Assembly: GCF_018917865.1 (NCBI RefSeq)
Contig: NZ_JAHLPM010000010.1
Coordinates: forward strand, 1-64,000
Reading direction: 5' to 3'
Length of the DNA stretch: 64,000 nt
Origin: Tissierella simiarum
Lineage (GTDB): Bacteria > Bacillota > Clostridia > Tissierellales > Tissierellaceae
The notes beneath the pieces were generated by a model. It was not told the DNA's origin. It ran no database searches and saw only the letters and a list, made by a program, of their open reading frames with translations. The translations under genes were made by a program, and so were the position numbers. Within the stretch, counting starts at the first letter, position 1; each line of letters begins with the position of its first letter. Of the stretch, positions 17,939 through 27,928 are shown in pieces.

Positions 17939-18562
17939 GTGGAAAAATACTTGATAGTTATTGCCATTGGTTATATATTAGGTTGCTTTCAATGGTCCTA
18001 TCTTTTAGGAAAAGCTTTCAAGAAAGTGGATATAAGAACTCTTGGCAACGGTAATGCTGGTGCTTCTAACACAGTAGTATCCCTAGGTTGGAAGTGGGGA
18101 GCTATAGTTGCTATTCTTGATATTTTAAAAGCAATTATTTCTATTCTTATTATTAAATATTTATTTAAAATCCTTGTTCTTAAAGAAACAGATTACTATC
18201 TTTATTTAAATGGTCTTTCAGTGATTCTGGGTCATAATTATCCTTTTTATATGGGCTTTAAAGGTGGAAAAGGAACAGCTTCTCTTATTGGCATGTTAGC
18301 AGCTATAGATTATAGAATTGCAATTTTAGGCATAATCACCATTATTTTTATTACTTTTATAACAGATTATATAGCCTTAGGAACTTTAGGATTAGTAACT
18401 TTGTTTGTTATAACAACTATCATCTTTAAATATAGTACAGGAAGTATTTTTATAGCTATTATTATTGCTCTCTTAAGTCTATATAATCATATCCCTAATA
18501 TAAAAAGAATATTGAAAAAAGAAGAGACTAGATTAAGAAATACTATGGAAAGTAAGATTTAA
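17939..18562 (+). CDS. plsY: acyl-phosphate:glycerol-3-phosphate acyltransferase PlsY
   Basis: 207 aa integral membrane enzyme that adds the first acyl chain to glycerol 3-phosphate in phospholipid synthesis. The signatures are GNGNAGASNTVVSLGW, LGHNYPFYMGFKGGKGTAS and five to six helices. The GTG start at 17939 has AGGAGG about 10 bases upstream. The length is normal. Confidence 0.95.
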   Translation: MEKYLIVIAIGYILGCFQWSYLLGKAFKKVDIRTLGNGNAGASNTVVSLGWKWGAIVAILDILKAIISILIIKYLFKILVLKETDYYLYLNGLSVILGHNYPFYMGFKGGKGTASLIGMLAAIDYRIAILGIITIIFITFITDYIALGTLGLVTLFVITTIIFKYSTGSIFIAIIIALLSLYNHIPNIKRILKKEETRLRNTMESKI

Positions 18563-18677
18563 AATATTATGGGGATTATATCTAAGCAATCCCTTTAATA
18601 TTTTATTTAATTTAAGTTATTTCTCCATAATCTTCCTATTACATATTTACCCTGTTAGCTTTAATAGAAACAAAAAA

Positions 18678-18698
18678 AGTCAGAGTATATCTCTGACT
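18678..18698 (-). terminator. terminator of the DEAD-box helicase gene
   Basis: Hairpin AGTCAGAG-TATAT-CTCTGACT followed on the minus strand by TTTTTTTG. Confidence 0.85.
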
Positions 18699-20289
18699 AT
18701 TTTGTTCTAGGATTAGCTATTTCTACTTTAACTTTAATCCCTTTTATTTTCTTATTATTTAATCTTTCAACTACTGCATTAGCATACTCTCCAGGAACTT
18801 CTACAAAAGTAAATTTATCATATACTTCTATATTGCCGACTAGTTTTCTTGGTATATTAACTTCTGTAAATATAGCCGCTAAAATATGTCTTGGGCTTAC
18901 ATTTTTTCTCTTTCCAATATTTATATATATACGAGTAGTAGCGTCTAATTGAGTTCTTCCATAGTCTACCATATCTAGTTCCTTATGTCCCTCAAGTCTA
19001 TTTTCTACCATATAGAATTTCAATAAAGCTGCAGCTATATCGAAGGAAGTGTAATCTTCTTCTAACAACATATCTATAAACTTTTCATATTTTCCTAATT
19101 CTTCATTATCTATTTCTTGTTTAATTTTTTCTAATAATTTTGCAGTATATCTTTCTTCTATATCTCTTAAAGTAGGCAAGTCTTTTCTTCCAATTTTAGT
19201 TTTAGTATACTTTTGGATGTCCTTTAGCTTGTAAATATCTCTACCTGCCACAAAACTAAAAGCTGCACCTTCTCTACCCGCTCTTGCTGTTCTTCCTATT
19301 CTGTGAACATAGTACTCTTCATCTTGAGGCATATCATAGTTAAATACAACATCTATATCATCCACATCAAGACCCCTAGCTGCTACGTCAGTAGCTACTA
19401 GAATATCTATAGTCCCCCTTCTAAATTTTGCCATTACATTATCTCTTTGTGGTTGCTTTAAATCTCCATGAAGACCGTCAGCAAAATAGCCTCTAGCTTG
19501 AAGTTCTGTCGTTAGTTCATCAACCTTTTTCTTAGTATTACAAAAAACTATAGATAATTTTGGATTATAAATGTCTATTAATCTACTTAATATTTCCGTC
19601 TTCATATGCTCTTTTAACTCAAAATAATATTGTTCTACTTTAGGCACTGTAAGTTCTTTATGAACAACTTTAATGATTTCTGGATTTTTTTGATAACGAG
19701 ATGCAAATTTTACTATTTCTTGAGGCATAGTTGCTGAGAAAAATATAGTTTGTCTTTCTTCTGCTAAACGGTTCATTACCAATTCTATATCGTCTCTAAA
19801 GCCCATATCAAACATTTCATCAGCTTCATCTAGTACCATCATTTTTATATTATCAGTTTTCAATGTCTTTCTTCTAATATGATCTATTACTCTTCCTGGC
19901 GTTCCAATTACTATTTGAACTCCTTTTTTAAAAGCTTTAATTTGTCTATCTATAGGTTGCCCACCATAAACGGGTATTACAGATATTCCTTTTTTATATT
20001 TGGCTAGTTTCCCAACCTCTTCTGCTACCTGTATAGAAAGTTCTCTCGTAGGGCATAACACTAGAGCTTGTAATCTTTTATCTTCTGGATCACACATTTC
20101 CACTATAGGTATACCAAAAGCTGCCGTTTTTCCTGTCCCAGTTTGTGCTTGACCAATTATATCTTTACCTTCTAACAAAATAGGTATGGCTTGAGATTGA
20201 ATTGGAGACATTTCTTCAAATCCCATAGCTGAAACTGCCTTTTTTATCTCTTCAGATAAATTTATCTCTTCAAATCTTAATTTTTCCAT
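18697..20289 (-). CDS. DEAD-box ATP-dependent RNA helicase with DbpA-type RNA-binding domain
   Basis: 530 aa. The RecA-like core has AQTGTGKT, PTRELSIQ, TPGRV, DEAD, SAT, and HRIGRTARAGR in order. The C-terminal 75 residues (RIYINIGKRKNVSPRHILAA...KVKVEIANP) are a DbpA/CsdA RNA-binding domain, which guides such helicases to structured RNA in ribosome assembly and cold adaptation. The gene is monocistronic with a long upstream non-coding region, as is common for cold-induced helicases. The exact orthologue (CshA, DeaD or DbpA) cannot be fixed by eye. Confidence 0.92.
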   Translation of the reverse strand: MEKLRFEEINLSEEIKKAVSAMGFEEMSPIQSQAIPILLEGKDIIGQAQTGTGKTAAFGIPIVEMCDPEDKRLQALVLCPTRELSIQVAEEVGKLAKYKKGISVIPVYGGQPIDRQIKAFKKGVQIVIGTPGRVIDHIRRKTLKTDNIKMMVLDEADEMFDMGFRDDIELVMNRLAEERQTIFFSATMPQEIVKFASRYQKNPEIIKVVHKELTVPKVEQYYFELKEHMKTEILSRLIDIYNPKLSIVFCNTKKKVDELTTELQARGYFADGLHGDLKQPQRDNVMAKFRRGTIDILVATDVAARGLDVDDIDVVFNYDMPQDEEYYVHRIGRTARAGREGAAFSFVAGRDIYKLKDIQKYTKTKIGRKDLPTLRDIEERYTAKLLEKIKQEIDNEELGKYEKFIDMLLEEDYTSFDIAAALLKFYMVENRLEGHKELDMVDYGRTQLDATTRIYINIGKRKNVSPRHILAAIFTEVNIPRKLVGNIEVYDKFTFVEVPGEYANAVVERLNNKKIKGIKVKVEIANPRTK

Positions 20290-20854
20290 GTATTATCAAA
20301 TCTTCCTTCCTTAATATTGAACTTATTTAGTATACATTTAATATGGCTTAATTGCAAGGAAAATATTAGCTTATTTTAAGCCACAAACTTATCTTTATCT
20401 ATTTCTTTTTCCTAAATTTAATCCTAAATTTCTATAAATCCTCCTTTCCTTTTGTAAAGGATTTTCCTATAACTTTAAGGGAAGCAAATCTTCCATCACT
20501 TATACGCATAACAACTTATATCTCCGCCCATTTCAAGATTTGCCATCTATATAATATTATTTTTAGGTATGAATCTAGATAAGATGTTATCATTGCTTGC
20601 CTCTTACATTTATTTTCTACTCTTTAATATTACTTTATTAACGCTCACCATCTATATTCATATAATCTCCCTTACGTTTTTGTCCTCTACTAGTATATCA
20701 ATATTCCCTATATATTTAAAGTAGATGTCAACATATAAATGATTAAATAAGCTAGATTTCAAGTCTAGATTATTTTTTAATAAGTTTTTCTTTCAATTTT
20801 TATAATTTTTTCATATAATCTTATATATATTTACCCTATTGAAAGGAGATAATA
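20290..20854. other. 565-base divergent intergenic region with structured elements and remnant small frames
   Basis: Seen inside: a 9-bp inverted repeat GCAAATCTT (20484-20492) and AAGATTTGC (20535-20543) separated by 42 bases; a minus-strand 25-codon frame (20432-20509, MRISDGRFASLKVIGKSF...) that overlaps a 16-codon one starting at 20546 (MANLEMGGD), together looking like one frameshifted small gene; and a short plus-strand hairpin CTAGA...TCTAG at 20752-20768 followed by TTATTTTTT, ahead of the ABC-F gene. The last could be an attenuator or the end of an unknown transcript. No full-length gene is seen. Confidence 0.4.
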
Positions 20855-22411
20855 ATGAGTATTTTAACCGTAAGTAATTTAAGCCATGGCTTTGGTGATA
20901 GAGAAATATTTAAAAATGTATCTTTTCGTCTACTAAAAGGAGAACATGTAGGCTTAATTGGAGCTAATGGAGAAGGAAAATCTACCTTTATGAATATAAT
21001 AACTGGTAAACTGGAACCCGACGAAGGTCAAGTTGAATGGGCTAAAAGAGTTAGGGTAGGCTATTTAGATCAACATACAGTTTTGAAAAAAGGTCAGACC
21101 ATAAGAGATGTGTTAAAAGAAGCTTTTAAGTACCTATTTGACTTAGAAGAAGAAATGCAGAATTTATATATGCGAATGGGTGAAGTTGATGGAAAAGAAC
21201 TTGAAATGTTGTTAGAAGAAGTAGGTACTATTCAAGACATTTTAGACCACAACGACTTTTATATTGTAGATGCTAAGGTAGAAGAAATAGCTAGGGGTTT
21301 AGGCCTTGAAGATATTGGTCTAGATAGGGATGTTAACGACTTAAGCGGAGGTCAAAGAACTAAAGTCCTCCTTGCTAAACTTCTTCTAGAAAAACCAGAT
21401 ATACTGTTATTAGATGAGCCTACTAACTATTTAGATGAGCAACATATAGTCTGGTTAAAAAGATATCTGTTGGAATATGAGAATGCCTTTATCTTAATAT
21501 CCCATGATATTCCTTTTCTTAACAGTGTAATTAATTTAATTTATCATATGGAAGACAAGGAATTAAATAGGTATGTAGGAGATTATGATAACTTTGTTAA
21601 AATTTATGAGGCAAAAAAACAACAGCTGGAAGCAGCATACAAAAAACAGCAGCAAGAAATTGCAGAACTTGAGGATTTTGTTGCTAGAAATAAGGCAAGG
21701 GTAGCTACTAGAAATATGGCTATGTCTAGACAAAAGAAATTAGATAAAATGGAGATTATTGAACTCTCCAGAGAAAAACCAAAACCAGAGTTTAATTTTA
21801 AGGAAGGAAGAACTTCTGGAAAGCTATTATTTGAAACTAAGGATTTAGTCATAGGATATGATGAGCCTTTATCTAAGCCTCTAAATTTAACTATGGAAAG
21901 AGGACAAAAAATAGCCCTTATTGGTGCCAATGGTCTAGGTAAGACTACCTTATTAAAAAGTATTTTAGGTCAGATAAAATCCGTATCTGGTACAGTAGAA
22001 TTAGGAGATTATCTTGAAATAGGTTATTTTGAACAAGAAATAAAAGATAAAAATAATAATAGTTGCATTGAAGAGTTATGGCAAGAATTCCCTGGATTTA
22101 CTCAATATGAAGTTAGAGCAGCTTTAGCTAAATGTGGTTTAACTACAAAACATATTGAGTCTAAGGTTATGGTCCTTAGTGGAGGAGAACAAGCTAAAGT
22201 TAGATTATGTAAATTAATTAACAAAGAAACCAATATGTTAATCCTTGATGAGCCTACTAACCATTTGGATGTAGATGCTAAAGAAGAATTAAAAAGAGCC
22301 TTGAAGCAGTATAAGGGAAGCATCCTTCTTATATGCCATGAGCCAGAATTTTATCAGGATGTAGTTACAGATATTTGGAATTGTGAAAATTGGACAACAA
22401 AAATTTTCTAA
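20855..22411 (+). CDS. ABC-F family ATPase (YkpA/YbiT-like)
   Basis: 518 aa with two ABC domains in one chain and no membrane helices. Walker A motifs are GANGEGKST and GANGLGKTT, signatures are LSGGQRTKV and LSGGEQAKV, and Walker B motifs are LLLDEPTNYLD and LILDEPTNHLD. The charged linker between the domains is about 85 residues. ABC-F proteins bind the ribosomal E site; some control translation, others give resistance to ribosome-targeting antibiotics. The sequence is closest in layout to the housekeeping YkpA/YbiT group, so resistance is not implied. AAAGGAG precedes the ATG. Confidence 0.88.
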   Translation: MSILTVSNLSHGFGDREIFKNVSFRLLKGEHVGLIGANGEGKSTFMNIITGKLEPDEGQVEWAKRVRVGYLDQHTVLKKGQTIRDVLKEAFKYLFDLEEEMQNLYMRMGEVDGKELEMLLEEVGTIQDILDHNDFYIVDAKVEEIARGLGLEDIGLDRDVNDLSGGQRTKVLLAKLLLEKPDILLLDEPTNYLDEQHIVWLKRYLLEYENAFILISHDIPFLNSVINLIYHMEDKELNRYVGDYDNFVKIYEAKKQQLEAAYKKQQQEIAELEDFVARNKARVATRNMAMSRQKKLDKMEIIELSREKPKPEFNFKEGRTSGKLLFETKDLVIGYDEPLSKPLNLTMERGQKIALIGANGLGKTTLLKSILGQIKSVSGTVELGDYLEIGYFEQEIKDKNNNSCIEELWQEFPGFTQYEVRAALAKCGLTTKHIESKVMVLSGGEQAKVRLCKLINKETNMLILDEPTNHLDVDAKEELKRALKQYKGSILLICHEPEFYQDVVTDIWNCENWTTKIF

Positions 22412-22433
22412 ACCTCCCATTTGGGAGGTTTAG
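22408..22433. terminator. bidirectional terminator between the ABC-F gene and msrB
   Basis: Hairpin CTAAACCTCCC-ATTT-GGGAGGTTTAG that overlaps both stop codons. Confidence 0.85.
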
Positions 22434-22888
22434 TCATTAAATAAACTTAGATACTCTCCATAGCCTTCTTTTTCTAAATCCTCTTTTTTAATGAATCTAA
22501 GAGAAGCACTATTAATACAATATCTTAGTCCTCCTTTATCTCTTGGACCATCATTAAAAACATGACCTAAGTGAGAATCACCATACTTACTTCTTACCTC
22601 AGTTCTTATCATCCCATGACTTAAATCTCTTTTTTCAACTACATGATCACTTTCTATAGATTTAGTAAAACTAGGCCAACCACATCCTGAATCAAATTTA
22701 TCTTTAGAGCTAAATAGTGGCTCTCCAGACACTATATCCACATATATTCCTTCTTCATCATGATCAAAAAACTCATTATAAAAAGGTCTTTCTGTAGCAT
22801 TTTCTTGGGTTACTTTATATTGAATAGGAGTTAGTTTCTTTTCTAATTCACTTTTATCTGGTTTAAAATATTTTTTATCTGCCATCAT
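22430..22888 (-). CDS. msrB: peptide-methionine (R)-S-oxide reductase MsrB
   Basis: 152 aa. It repairs methionine-R-sulfoxide in proteins. The motifs [27 protein letters not shown] (in part) and the catalytic Cys in [12 protein letters not shown] are present. The two CxxC pairs that bind zinc in many MsrB proteins are absent, so it belongs to the zinc-free form. The gene stands alone and there is no msrA nearby. It may act with FprA and hemerythrin in oxidative defence. Confidence 0.93.
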   Translation of the reverse strand: MMADKKYFKPDKSELEKKLTPIQYKVTQENATERPFYNEFFDHDEEGIYVDIVSGEPLFSSKDKFDSGCGWPSFTKSIESDHVVEKRDLSHGMIRTEVRSKYGDSHLGHVFNDGPRDKGGLRYCINSASLRFIKKEDLEKEGYGEYLSLFND

Positions 22889-22972
22889 ATCACCTTCCTC
22901 AAAGATATATTACCCATTTTTAAATATATGATATACTATAATTGTCGATAAAACTTTGAAAGGCGGGATAAT

Positions 22973-24745
22973 ATGAGATGGAGTTTAAACGAGCTATATA
23001 CTTCCTTTGATTCAAAAGAGTACATAGAAGATTTAAGAAAGTTAGATGTATTAATTGAGCTATTTAATAATTGGGCTAATAAAGATTTGCAATCAACAGA
23101 AGATTCTGTGGATAAAATAGAAAAATATATAGATAAATCCATAGAAATATCAAACTTATTCACAAAACTAATGTCTTATGCACATTTAACTACCAGTACT
23201 GATGCAAAAAATGAAATAGCTTTACAATATGTAGATAAACTGAATATGAAAAATTCAGAGTTAACTAAACCAAATGTTCAATTCCAAAATTTCATAAAAG
23301 AGATTAATAATTTAGATGAAATAATTGATTCATCAACATTACTAAAAGAACACGAATTTTATCTAAAACAAATTAAAGAAAGTACAAAATATTTATTAAG
23401 TGAAGAAGAAGAAATTCTTATTTCAAAAATGTCTAATACTGGCTCCAAAGCATGGACAAAACTACAAAATATGTTATCTTCTACCTTACTTGTAGATATA
23501 ACTATAGATGGTGAGTCTAAAAAACTTCCTTTACCTGTCGCAAGAAATATGGCTCATGATAAGGATAAAAATAAACGAAAATTAGCTTATGAAGCAGAAT
23601 TAGAAGCTTACAAAAAAATTGAAGAATCTTCTGCTGCAGCTTTAAATGGTATAAAAGGTGAAGCTATAACCTTAGCTGAAATAAGGGGCTTCGAATCTAC
23701 CTTAGATGAAACTTTGGTTAAGTCCAGAATGGATGAAGAAACTTTAAACGCTATGCTTACTGCTATGGAAGAATTTTTACCAGTATTTCATAAATATTAT
23801 AGAAAAAAAGCAGAACTTTTAGGTTATAAAAATGGTCTTCCATTTTATGAAATCTTTGCACCGATAGGAGAAGTTAATATGAGTTTCACATATAAAGAAG
23901 CTCAAGATTATGTAGTCAAAAACTTCAGAACCTTTAGTGATAAGTTAGGTAATTTTGCACAAAATGCCTTTGATAAAAATTGGATAGATGCTGAGCCTAG
24001 GGATGGTAAACGAGAAGGGGCTTTTTGCTCTAATTTACACTGTATAGGAGAAAGTAGAATTCTCGCTAACTTTAATGGTAGCTTTAGTAATATGACTACT
24101 TTAGCTCATGAATTAGGTCATGGATATCATGGTTCCTGTCTAAAGGATGAAACTATATTAAACAGTAGATACTCTATGCCTATAGCTGAGACTGCTTCTA
24201 TATTCTGTGAAACCATCGTTATGAATGCAGCTTTAAAGGAAGCCAATGATAAAGAAGCTTTAAGTCTACTTGAATCCTCTATATCTGATGCTGGTCAAGT
24301 AATAGTAGACATTTATAGCCGTTTCCTATTTGAAAAAGAATTATTTAAGAGAAGAAAATCCCATACACTATCAGTAAATGAAATTAAAGAAATTATGACA
24401 GAGGCTCAGAAGAAAGCTTATGGTAACGGATTAGACCATAATATACTTCATCCATATATGTGGGCTAATAAACCTCATTACTACTATGCAACATTAAATT
24501 TCTATAATTTCCCTTATGCTTTTGGCTTACTATTCTCTAAAGGATTGTATGCAGAATACTTAAATAGGGGAGAAGAATTTGTAAAAGAATATGATAATCT
24601 TCTTAAAGCTACAGGTAAAAATAATATTAGAGATGTAGCTATGATGATGGATATTGATGTTCACAATCCAGAATTCTTTAGAAACTCTCTAAAATTAGTT
24701 GAAAAGGACATAGAAAGATTTATAGAATTAGCAGATAAACAATAG
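22973..24745 (+). CDS. pepF: oligoendopeptidase F (copy 1)
   Basis: 590 aa M3-family zinc peptidase. The metal site is AHELGHGYHGSCLK (HExGH-type HELGH) at about residues 383-393, with the third ligand Glu in PIAETASIFCETI. Cytoplasmic enzymes of this group cut peptides of about 7 to 17 residues. AAAGGCGGG precedes the ATG. A near-identical copy starts at 26102 and the promoter region is duplicated with it. Confidence 0.93.
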   Translation: MRWSLNELYTSFDSKEYIEDLRKLDVLIELFNNWANKDLQSTEDSVDKIEKYIDKSIEISNLFTKLMSYAHLTTSTDAKNEIALQYVDKLNMKNSELTKPNVQFQNFIKEINNLDEIIDSSTLLKEHEFYLKQIKESTKYLLSEEEEILISKMSNTGSKAWTKLQNMLSSTLLVDITIDGESKKLPLPVARNMAHDKDKNKRKLAYEAELEAYKKIEESSAAALNGIKGEAITLAEIRGFESTLDETLVKSRMDEETLNAMLTAMEEFLPVFHKYYRKKAELLGYKNGLPFYEIFAPIGEVNMSFTYKEAQDYVVKNFRTFSDKLGNFAQNAFDKNWIDAEPRDGKREGAFCSNLHCIGESRILANFNGSFSNMTTLAHELGHGYHGSCLKDETILNSRYSMPIAETASIFCETIVMNAALKEANDKEALSLLESSISDAGQVIVDIYSRFLFEKELFKRRKSHTLSVNEIKEIMTEAQKKAYGNGLDHNILHPYMWANKPHYYYATLNFYNFPYAFGLLFSKGLYAEYLNRGEEFVKEYDNLLKATGKNNIRDVAMMMDIDVHNPEFFRNSLKLVEKDIERFIELADKQ

Positions 24746-24770
24746 AGACTAGTACAAGTAACTAAAATAT

Positions 24771-24815
24771 AAAATCTCTCGGAATTAGAAACACTTATCA
24801 ATTCAGAGGGATTTT
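24771..24815 (+). terminator. terminator of pepF copy 1
   Basis: Imperfect hairpin AAAATCTCTCGGAATT...AATTCAGAGGGATTTT with a 13-base loop, followed by ATTATAT. Confidence 0.6.
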
Positions 24816-24873
24816 ATTATATAAAAAATCAAAGGGATCATTGTTTATTATTAAATAATTATGTAATTGTAAG

Positions 24874-25866
24874 CTATTCAGTAAGTAAATAATCGCTAAA
24901 CATTGTTTTAACCAATGATTCTATTTCTACTTTATCATAAATATAATATGATGTTGGTCCAATATATTTTGCTTCTCCAGGAATTATTTCCGTTGTAATA
25001 TTGTCCATATCTATTTTGGTTGCAAGTCTTGCACCTTGTAAAACTACACCTATAGGTATGTTGGTTTCCACGTTGTTAAAATATGTTTCAATTAATGCTG
25101 GTAACTTCAGTATATTCTTCGGTCTTAGTGTCTGCTTTATTAATTCTTTCATAAACATTTGCTGAGCCTTAATTCTATCTATATCTCCTTCAGGATATTC
25201 TACTGTACGATCATTATTCTTTCTCCACCTTAAAAAACCATGAGCTTTGTCTCCATCTAGTACTTGTAAACCCTTTTTTATATTTATATTAAGTGGCGGA
25301 TCATCTGTAGGATCAGTATATTCCATATCCCTAGGTACATCTATTTCTACTCCTCCTATAGCATCTACTATTTCTATTACAGCCTTATAGTCTACTGTTA
25401 CATAATAATTTAAATCTATGTTTAAAAGGTCTCTAACAGTATCCACCGCTAAATAGGCTCCCCCTAGAGAGTAGGCTGCATTTATCTTAGAGTCATTTTT
25501 CCTTCCCCTTATTCTGACTTTAGTATCTCTGGGAATAGATATTATATTAATCTCACCAGTTTTAAAATTAACTTTACACAACATCATAGTGTCCGATCGA
25601 TTTCCTGTAGATTGATATCCCTCTTGACTTTTAGCTTTCCTCTCTTTTACTTTATCTATTCCGCCTTTATCATCTATCCCCATTAGCAAGAACAATATTT
25701 CATCACTAATCTTACCTTTTTCATCTAAATTAATATCTTCATCACTACCAGTATCAGATACTACTGCTGAATTATTTTTTGAAAAAAACTTTCTATCTAC
25801 AGCCATAAATATTAGAGTAAAACACATAAAAGCTATTATAAATGACAATAAGAGTTTCTTTTTCAT
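24874..25866 (-). CDS. LCP (LytR-CpsA-Psr) family protein, cell-wall polymer ligase
   Basis: 330 aa. One N-terminal membrane anchor (residues 4-22) is followed by an extracellular LCP domain (about 55-260). Conserved features include LLMGIDD, NRSDTMMLCKVN, SIPRDTKVRI, KINAAYSLGG and WRKNNDRTVEYPEGDIDRIKAQ in pieces. Family members move anionic glycopolymers such as teichoic acids from lipid carriers to peptidoglycan. It is inserted, in the opposite direction, between the two pepF copies. Confidence 0.9.
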   Translation of the reverse strand: MKKKLLLSFIIAFMCFTLIFMAVDRKFFSKNNSAVVSDTGSDEDINLDEKGKISDEILFLLMGIDDKGGIDKVKERKAKSQEGYQSTGNRSDTMMLCKVNFKTGEINIISIPRDTKVRIRGRKNDSKINAAYSLGGAYLAVDTVRDLLNIDLNYYVTVDYKAVIEIVDAIGGVEIDVPRDMEYTDPTDDPPLNINIKKGLQVLDGDKAHGFLRWRKNNDRTVEYPEGDIDRIKAQQMFMKELIKQTLRPKNILKLPALIETYFNNVETNIPIGVVLQGARLATKIDMDNITTEIIPGEAKYIGPTSYYIYDKVEIESLVKTMFSDYLLTE

Positions 25867-26101
25867 TTGAACACCCCAGTTTTAGTTAGCAATTGCTGAG
25901 ATATTGTAAGCATTTATTTCAACAAATTGAATTTATATAAATTTCAATTCTATTATTTAAATGATATATTCATATTATCAATACAATACATTTTAGTCAA
26001 TAACTAGTAACCCAAATTTAACCATATTCTGAAACAAATTGTCCATTTTCAAATATATGATATACTATAATTGTTAATGGCAGTTTGAAAGGTGGGATAA
26101 T

Positions 26102-27871
26102 ATGAGGTGGAGTTTAAATGAATTATATACCTCCTTTGATTCAAAAGGGTACATAGAAGATTTAAAACAATTGGATGTATTAATTGAGTTATTTAACAAT
26201 TGGGCTAATAAAGATTTACAGTCAACAGAAGATTCTGTGGATAAAATAGAAAAATATATAAATAAGTCCATAGAAATATCGAATTTATTCACAAAACTAA
26301 TGTCTTATGCACATTTAACTACCAGTACTGATGCAAAAAATGAATTAGCTTTACAATATGTAGATAAGCTAAATATGAAAAATTCAGAGTTAACTAAACC
26401 AAATGTTCGATTCCAAAATTTCATAAAAGAGATTAATAATTTAAATGAAATAATGAATTCGTCAACATTACTAAAAGAACACGAGTTTTATTTAAAACAA
26501 ATTAAAGAAAGTACAAAATATTTATTAAGCGAAGAAGAAGAAATTCTTGTTTCGAAGATGTCCAATACTGGTTCTAAAGCGTGGACTAAATTGCAAAACA
26601 TGCTATCTTCTACTTTACTTGTAGATATAACTATAGATGGTGAATCTAAAAAACTTCCCTTACCCATTGTAGAAAATATGGCTCATGATAAAGATAAAAA
26701 CAAACGAAAATTAGCTTATGAAGCAGAATCGGAGGCTTATAAGAAAATTGAAGAATCTTCTGCTGCAGCTTTAAATGGCATAAAAGGTGAGGCTATAACT
26801 TTAGCTGAAATGAGAGGTTTTAAATCTACCTTAGATGAGACTTTGGTTAAATCTAGAATGGATGAGGAAACCTTAAATGCTATGCTTACTGCTATGGAAG
26901 AGTTTTTACCAGTATTTCATAAATATTATAGAAAAAAAGCAGAACTTTTAGGTTATGAAAATGGTCTTCCATTTTATGAAATCTTTGCACCTATAGGGGA
27001 AGTTAATATGAGTTTCACCTATAAAGAAGCTCAAGATTATGTGGTGAAAAACTTTAGAACCTTTAGTGATAAGTTAGGTAATTTTGCACAAAATGCCTTT
27101 AATAAAAGTTGGATAGATGCTGAATCTAGGGATGGTAAACGAGGAGGAGCTTTTTGTTCTAATTTACACTGTATAGGAGAAAGTAGAATTCTTGCTAACT
27201 TTAATGGAAACTTTTCAAATATAATTACTTTCGCTCATGAATTAGGCCATGGATATCACGCCACTTGTTTAAAGGATGAAACTATATTAAATATTTCATG
27301 TCCTATGCCTATAGCTGAAACTGCTTCTCTATTCTGTGAAACCATTGTTATGAATGCTGCTCTAAAGGAAGCTAATGATAAGGAAGCTTTAAGTTTGTTA
27401 GAAACTTTTATACGTGATTCCAGCTATCTAATAGTAGATATGTACAGTAGATTTTTATTTGAATCAGAGTTGTTTGAAAGAAGAAAATCCCATACACTCT
27501 CAGTAAATGAAATTAAAGAAATTATGATAGAGTCTCAAAAGAAGGCTTATGGTAACGGATTAGACCATAGTATACTTCATCCCTATGCATGGGTTAATAA
27601 ACCCCACTATTATAAAACAACAATAAACTTCTATAATTTTCCCTACACTTTCGGCCTATTATTTTCTAAAGGATTATATGCAGAATACTTAAATAGGGGA
27701 GAAGAATTTGTAAAAGAATATGATAATCTTCTTAAAGCTACAGGCAAAAATAATATTAGAGATGTAGCTATGATGATGGATATTGATGTTCACAATCCAG
27801 AGTTCTTTAGAAACTCTTTGAAACTGATCGAGAAAGATATAGAAAAATTTATAGATTTGACAAGTAAATAA
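26102..27871 (+). CDS. pepF: oligoendopeptidase F (copy 2)
   Basis: 589 aa, co-linear with the gene at 22973 and nearly identical in the first two thirds; differences gather around and after the metal site (AHELGHGYHATCLK; then ILNISCPMPIAETASLFCETI; later FESELFERRKS and AWVNKPHYYKTTINFYNF). All zinc ligands remain, so it should be active, perhaps with a shifted peptide preference. The upstream 60 bases, including ATATATGATATACTATAATT, are also copied. Codon differences are mostly silent, so the duplication is not brand new. Confidence 0.93.
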   Translation: MRWSLNELYTSFDSKGYIEDLKQLDVLIELFNNWANKDLQSTEDSVDKIEKYINKSIEISNLFTKLMSYAHLTTSTDAKNELALQYVDKLNMKNSELTKPNVRFQNFIKEINNLNEIMNSSTLLKEHEFYLKQIKESTKYLLSEEEEILVSKMSNTGSKAWTKLQNMLSSTLLVDITIDGESKKLPLPIVENMAHDKDKNKRKLAYEAESEAYKKIEESSAAALNGIKGEAITLAEMRGFKSTLDETLVKSRMDEETLNAMLTAMEEFLPVFHKYYRKKAELLGYENGLPFYEIFAPIGEVNMSFTYKEAQDYVVKNFRTFSDKLGNFAQNAFNKSWIDAESRDGKRGGAFCSNLHCIGESRILANFNGNFSNIITFAHELGHGYHATCLKDETILNISCPMPIAETASLFCETIVMNAALKEANDKEALSLLETFIRDSSYLIVDMYSRFLFESELFERRKSHTLSVNEIKEIMIESQKKAYGNGLDHSILHPYAWVNKPHYYKTTINFYNFPYTFGLLFSKGLYAEYLNRGEEFVKEYDNLLKATGKNNIRDVAMMMDIDVHNPEFFRNSLKLIEKDIEKFIDLTSK

Positions 27872-27885
27872 TTTATTAAATAAAC

Positions 27886-27924
27886 AACTCCTATTCTTAG
27901 TGCTTATCACTAAGAATAGGAGTT
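27886..27924. terminator. bidirectional terminator after pepF copy 2
   Basis: Perfect 17-bp arms (AACTCCTATTCTTAGTG and its complement) with a CTTAT loop, between two converging genes. Confidence 0.85.
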
Positions 27925-27928
27925 TACT

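Noticed and set aside
20855-22411. Antibiotic resistance ABC-F protein
   Set aside because: The layout fits the housekeeping YkpA/YbiT group, and the linker shows no sign of the extended resistance type that I can identify.
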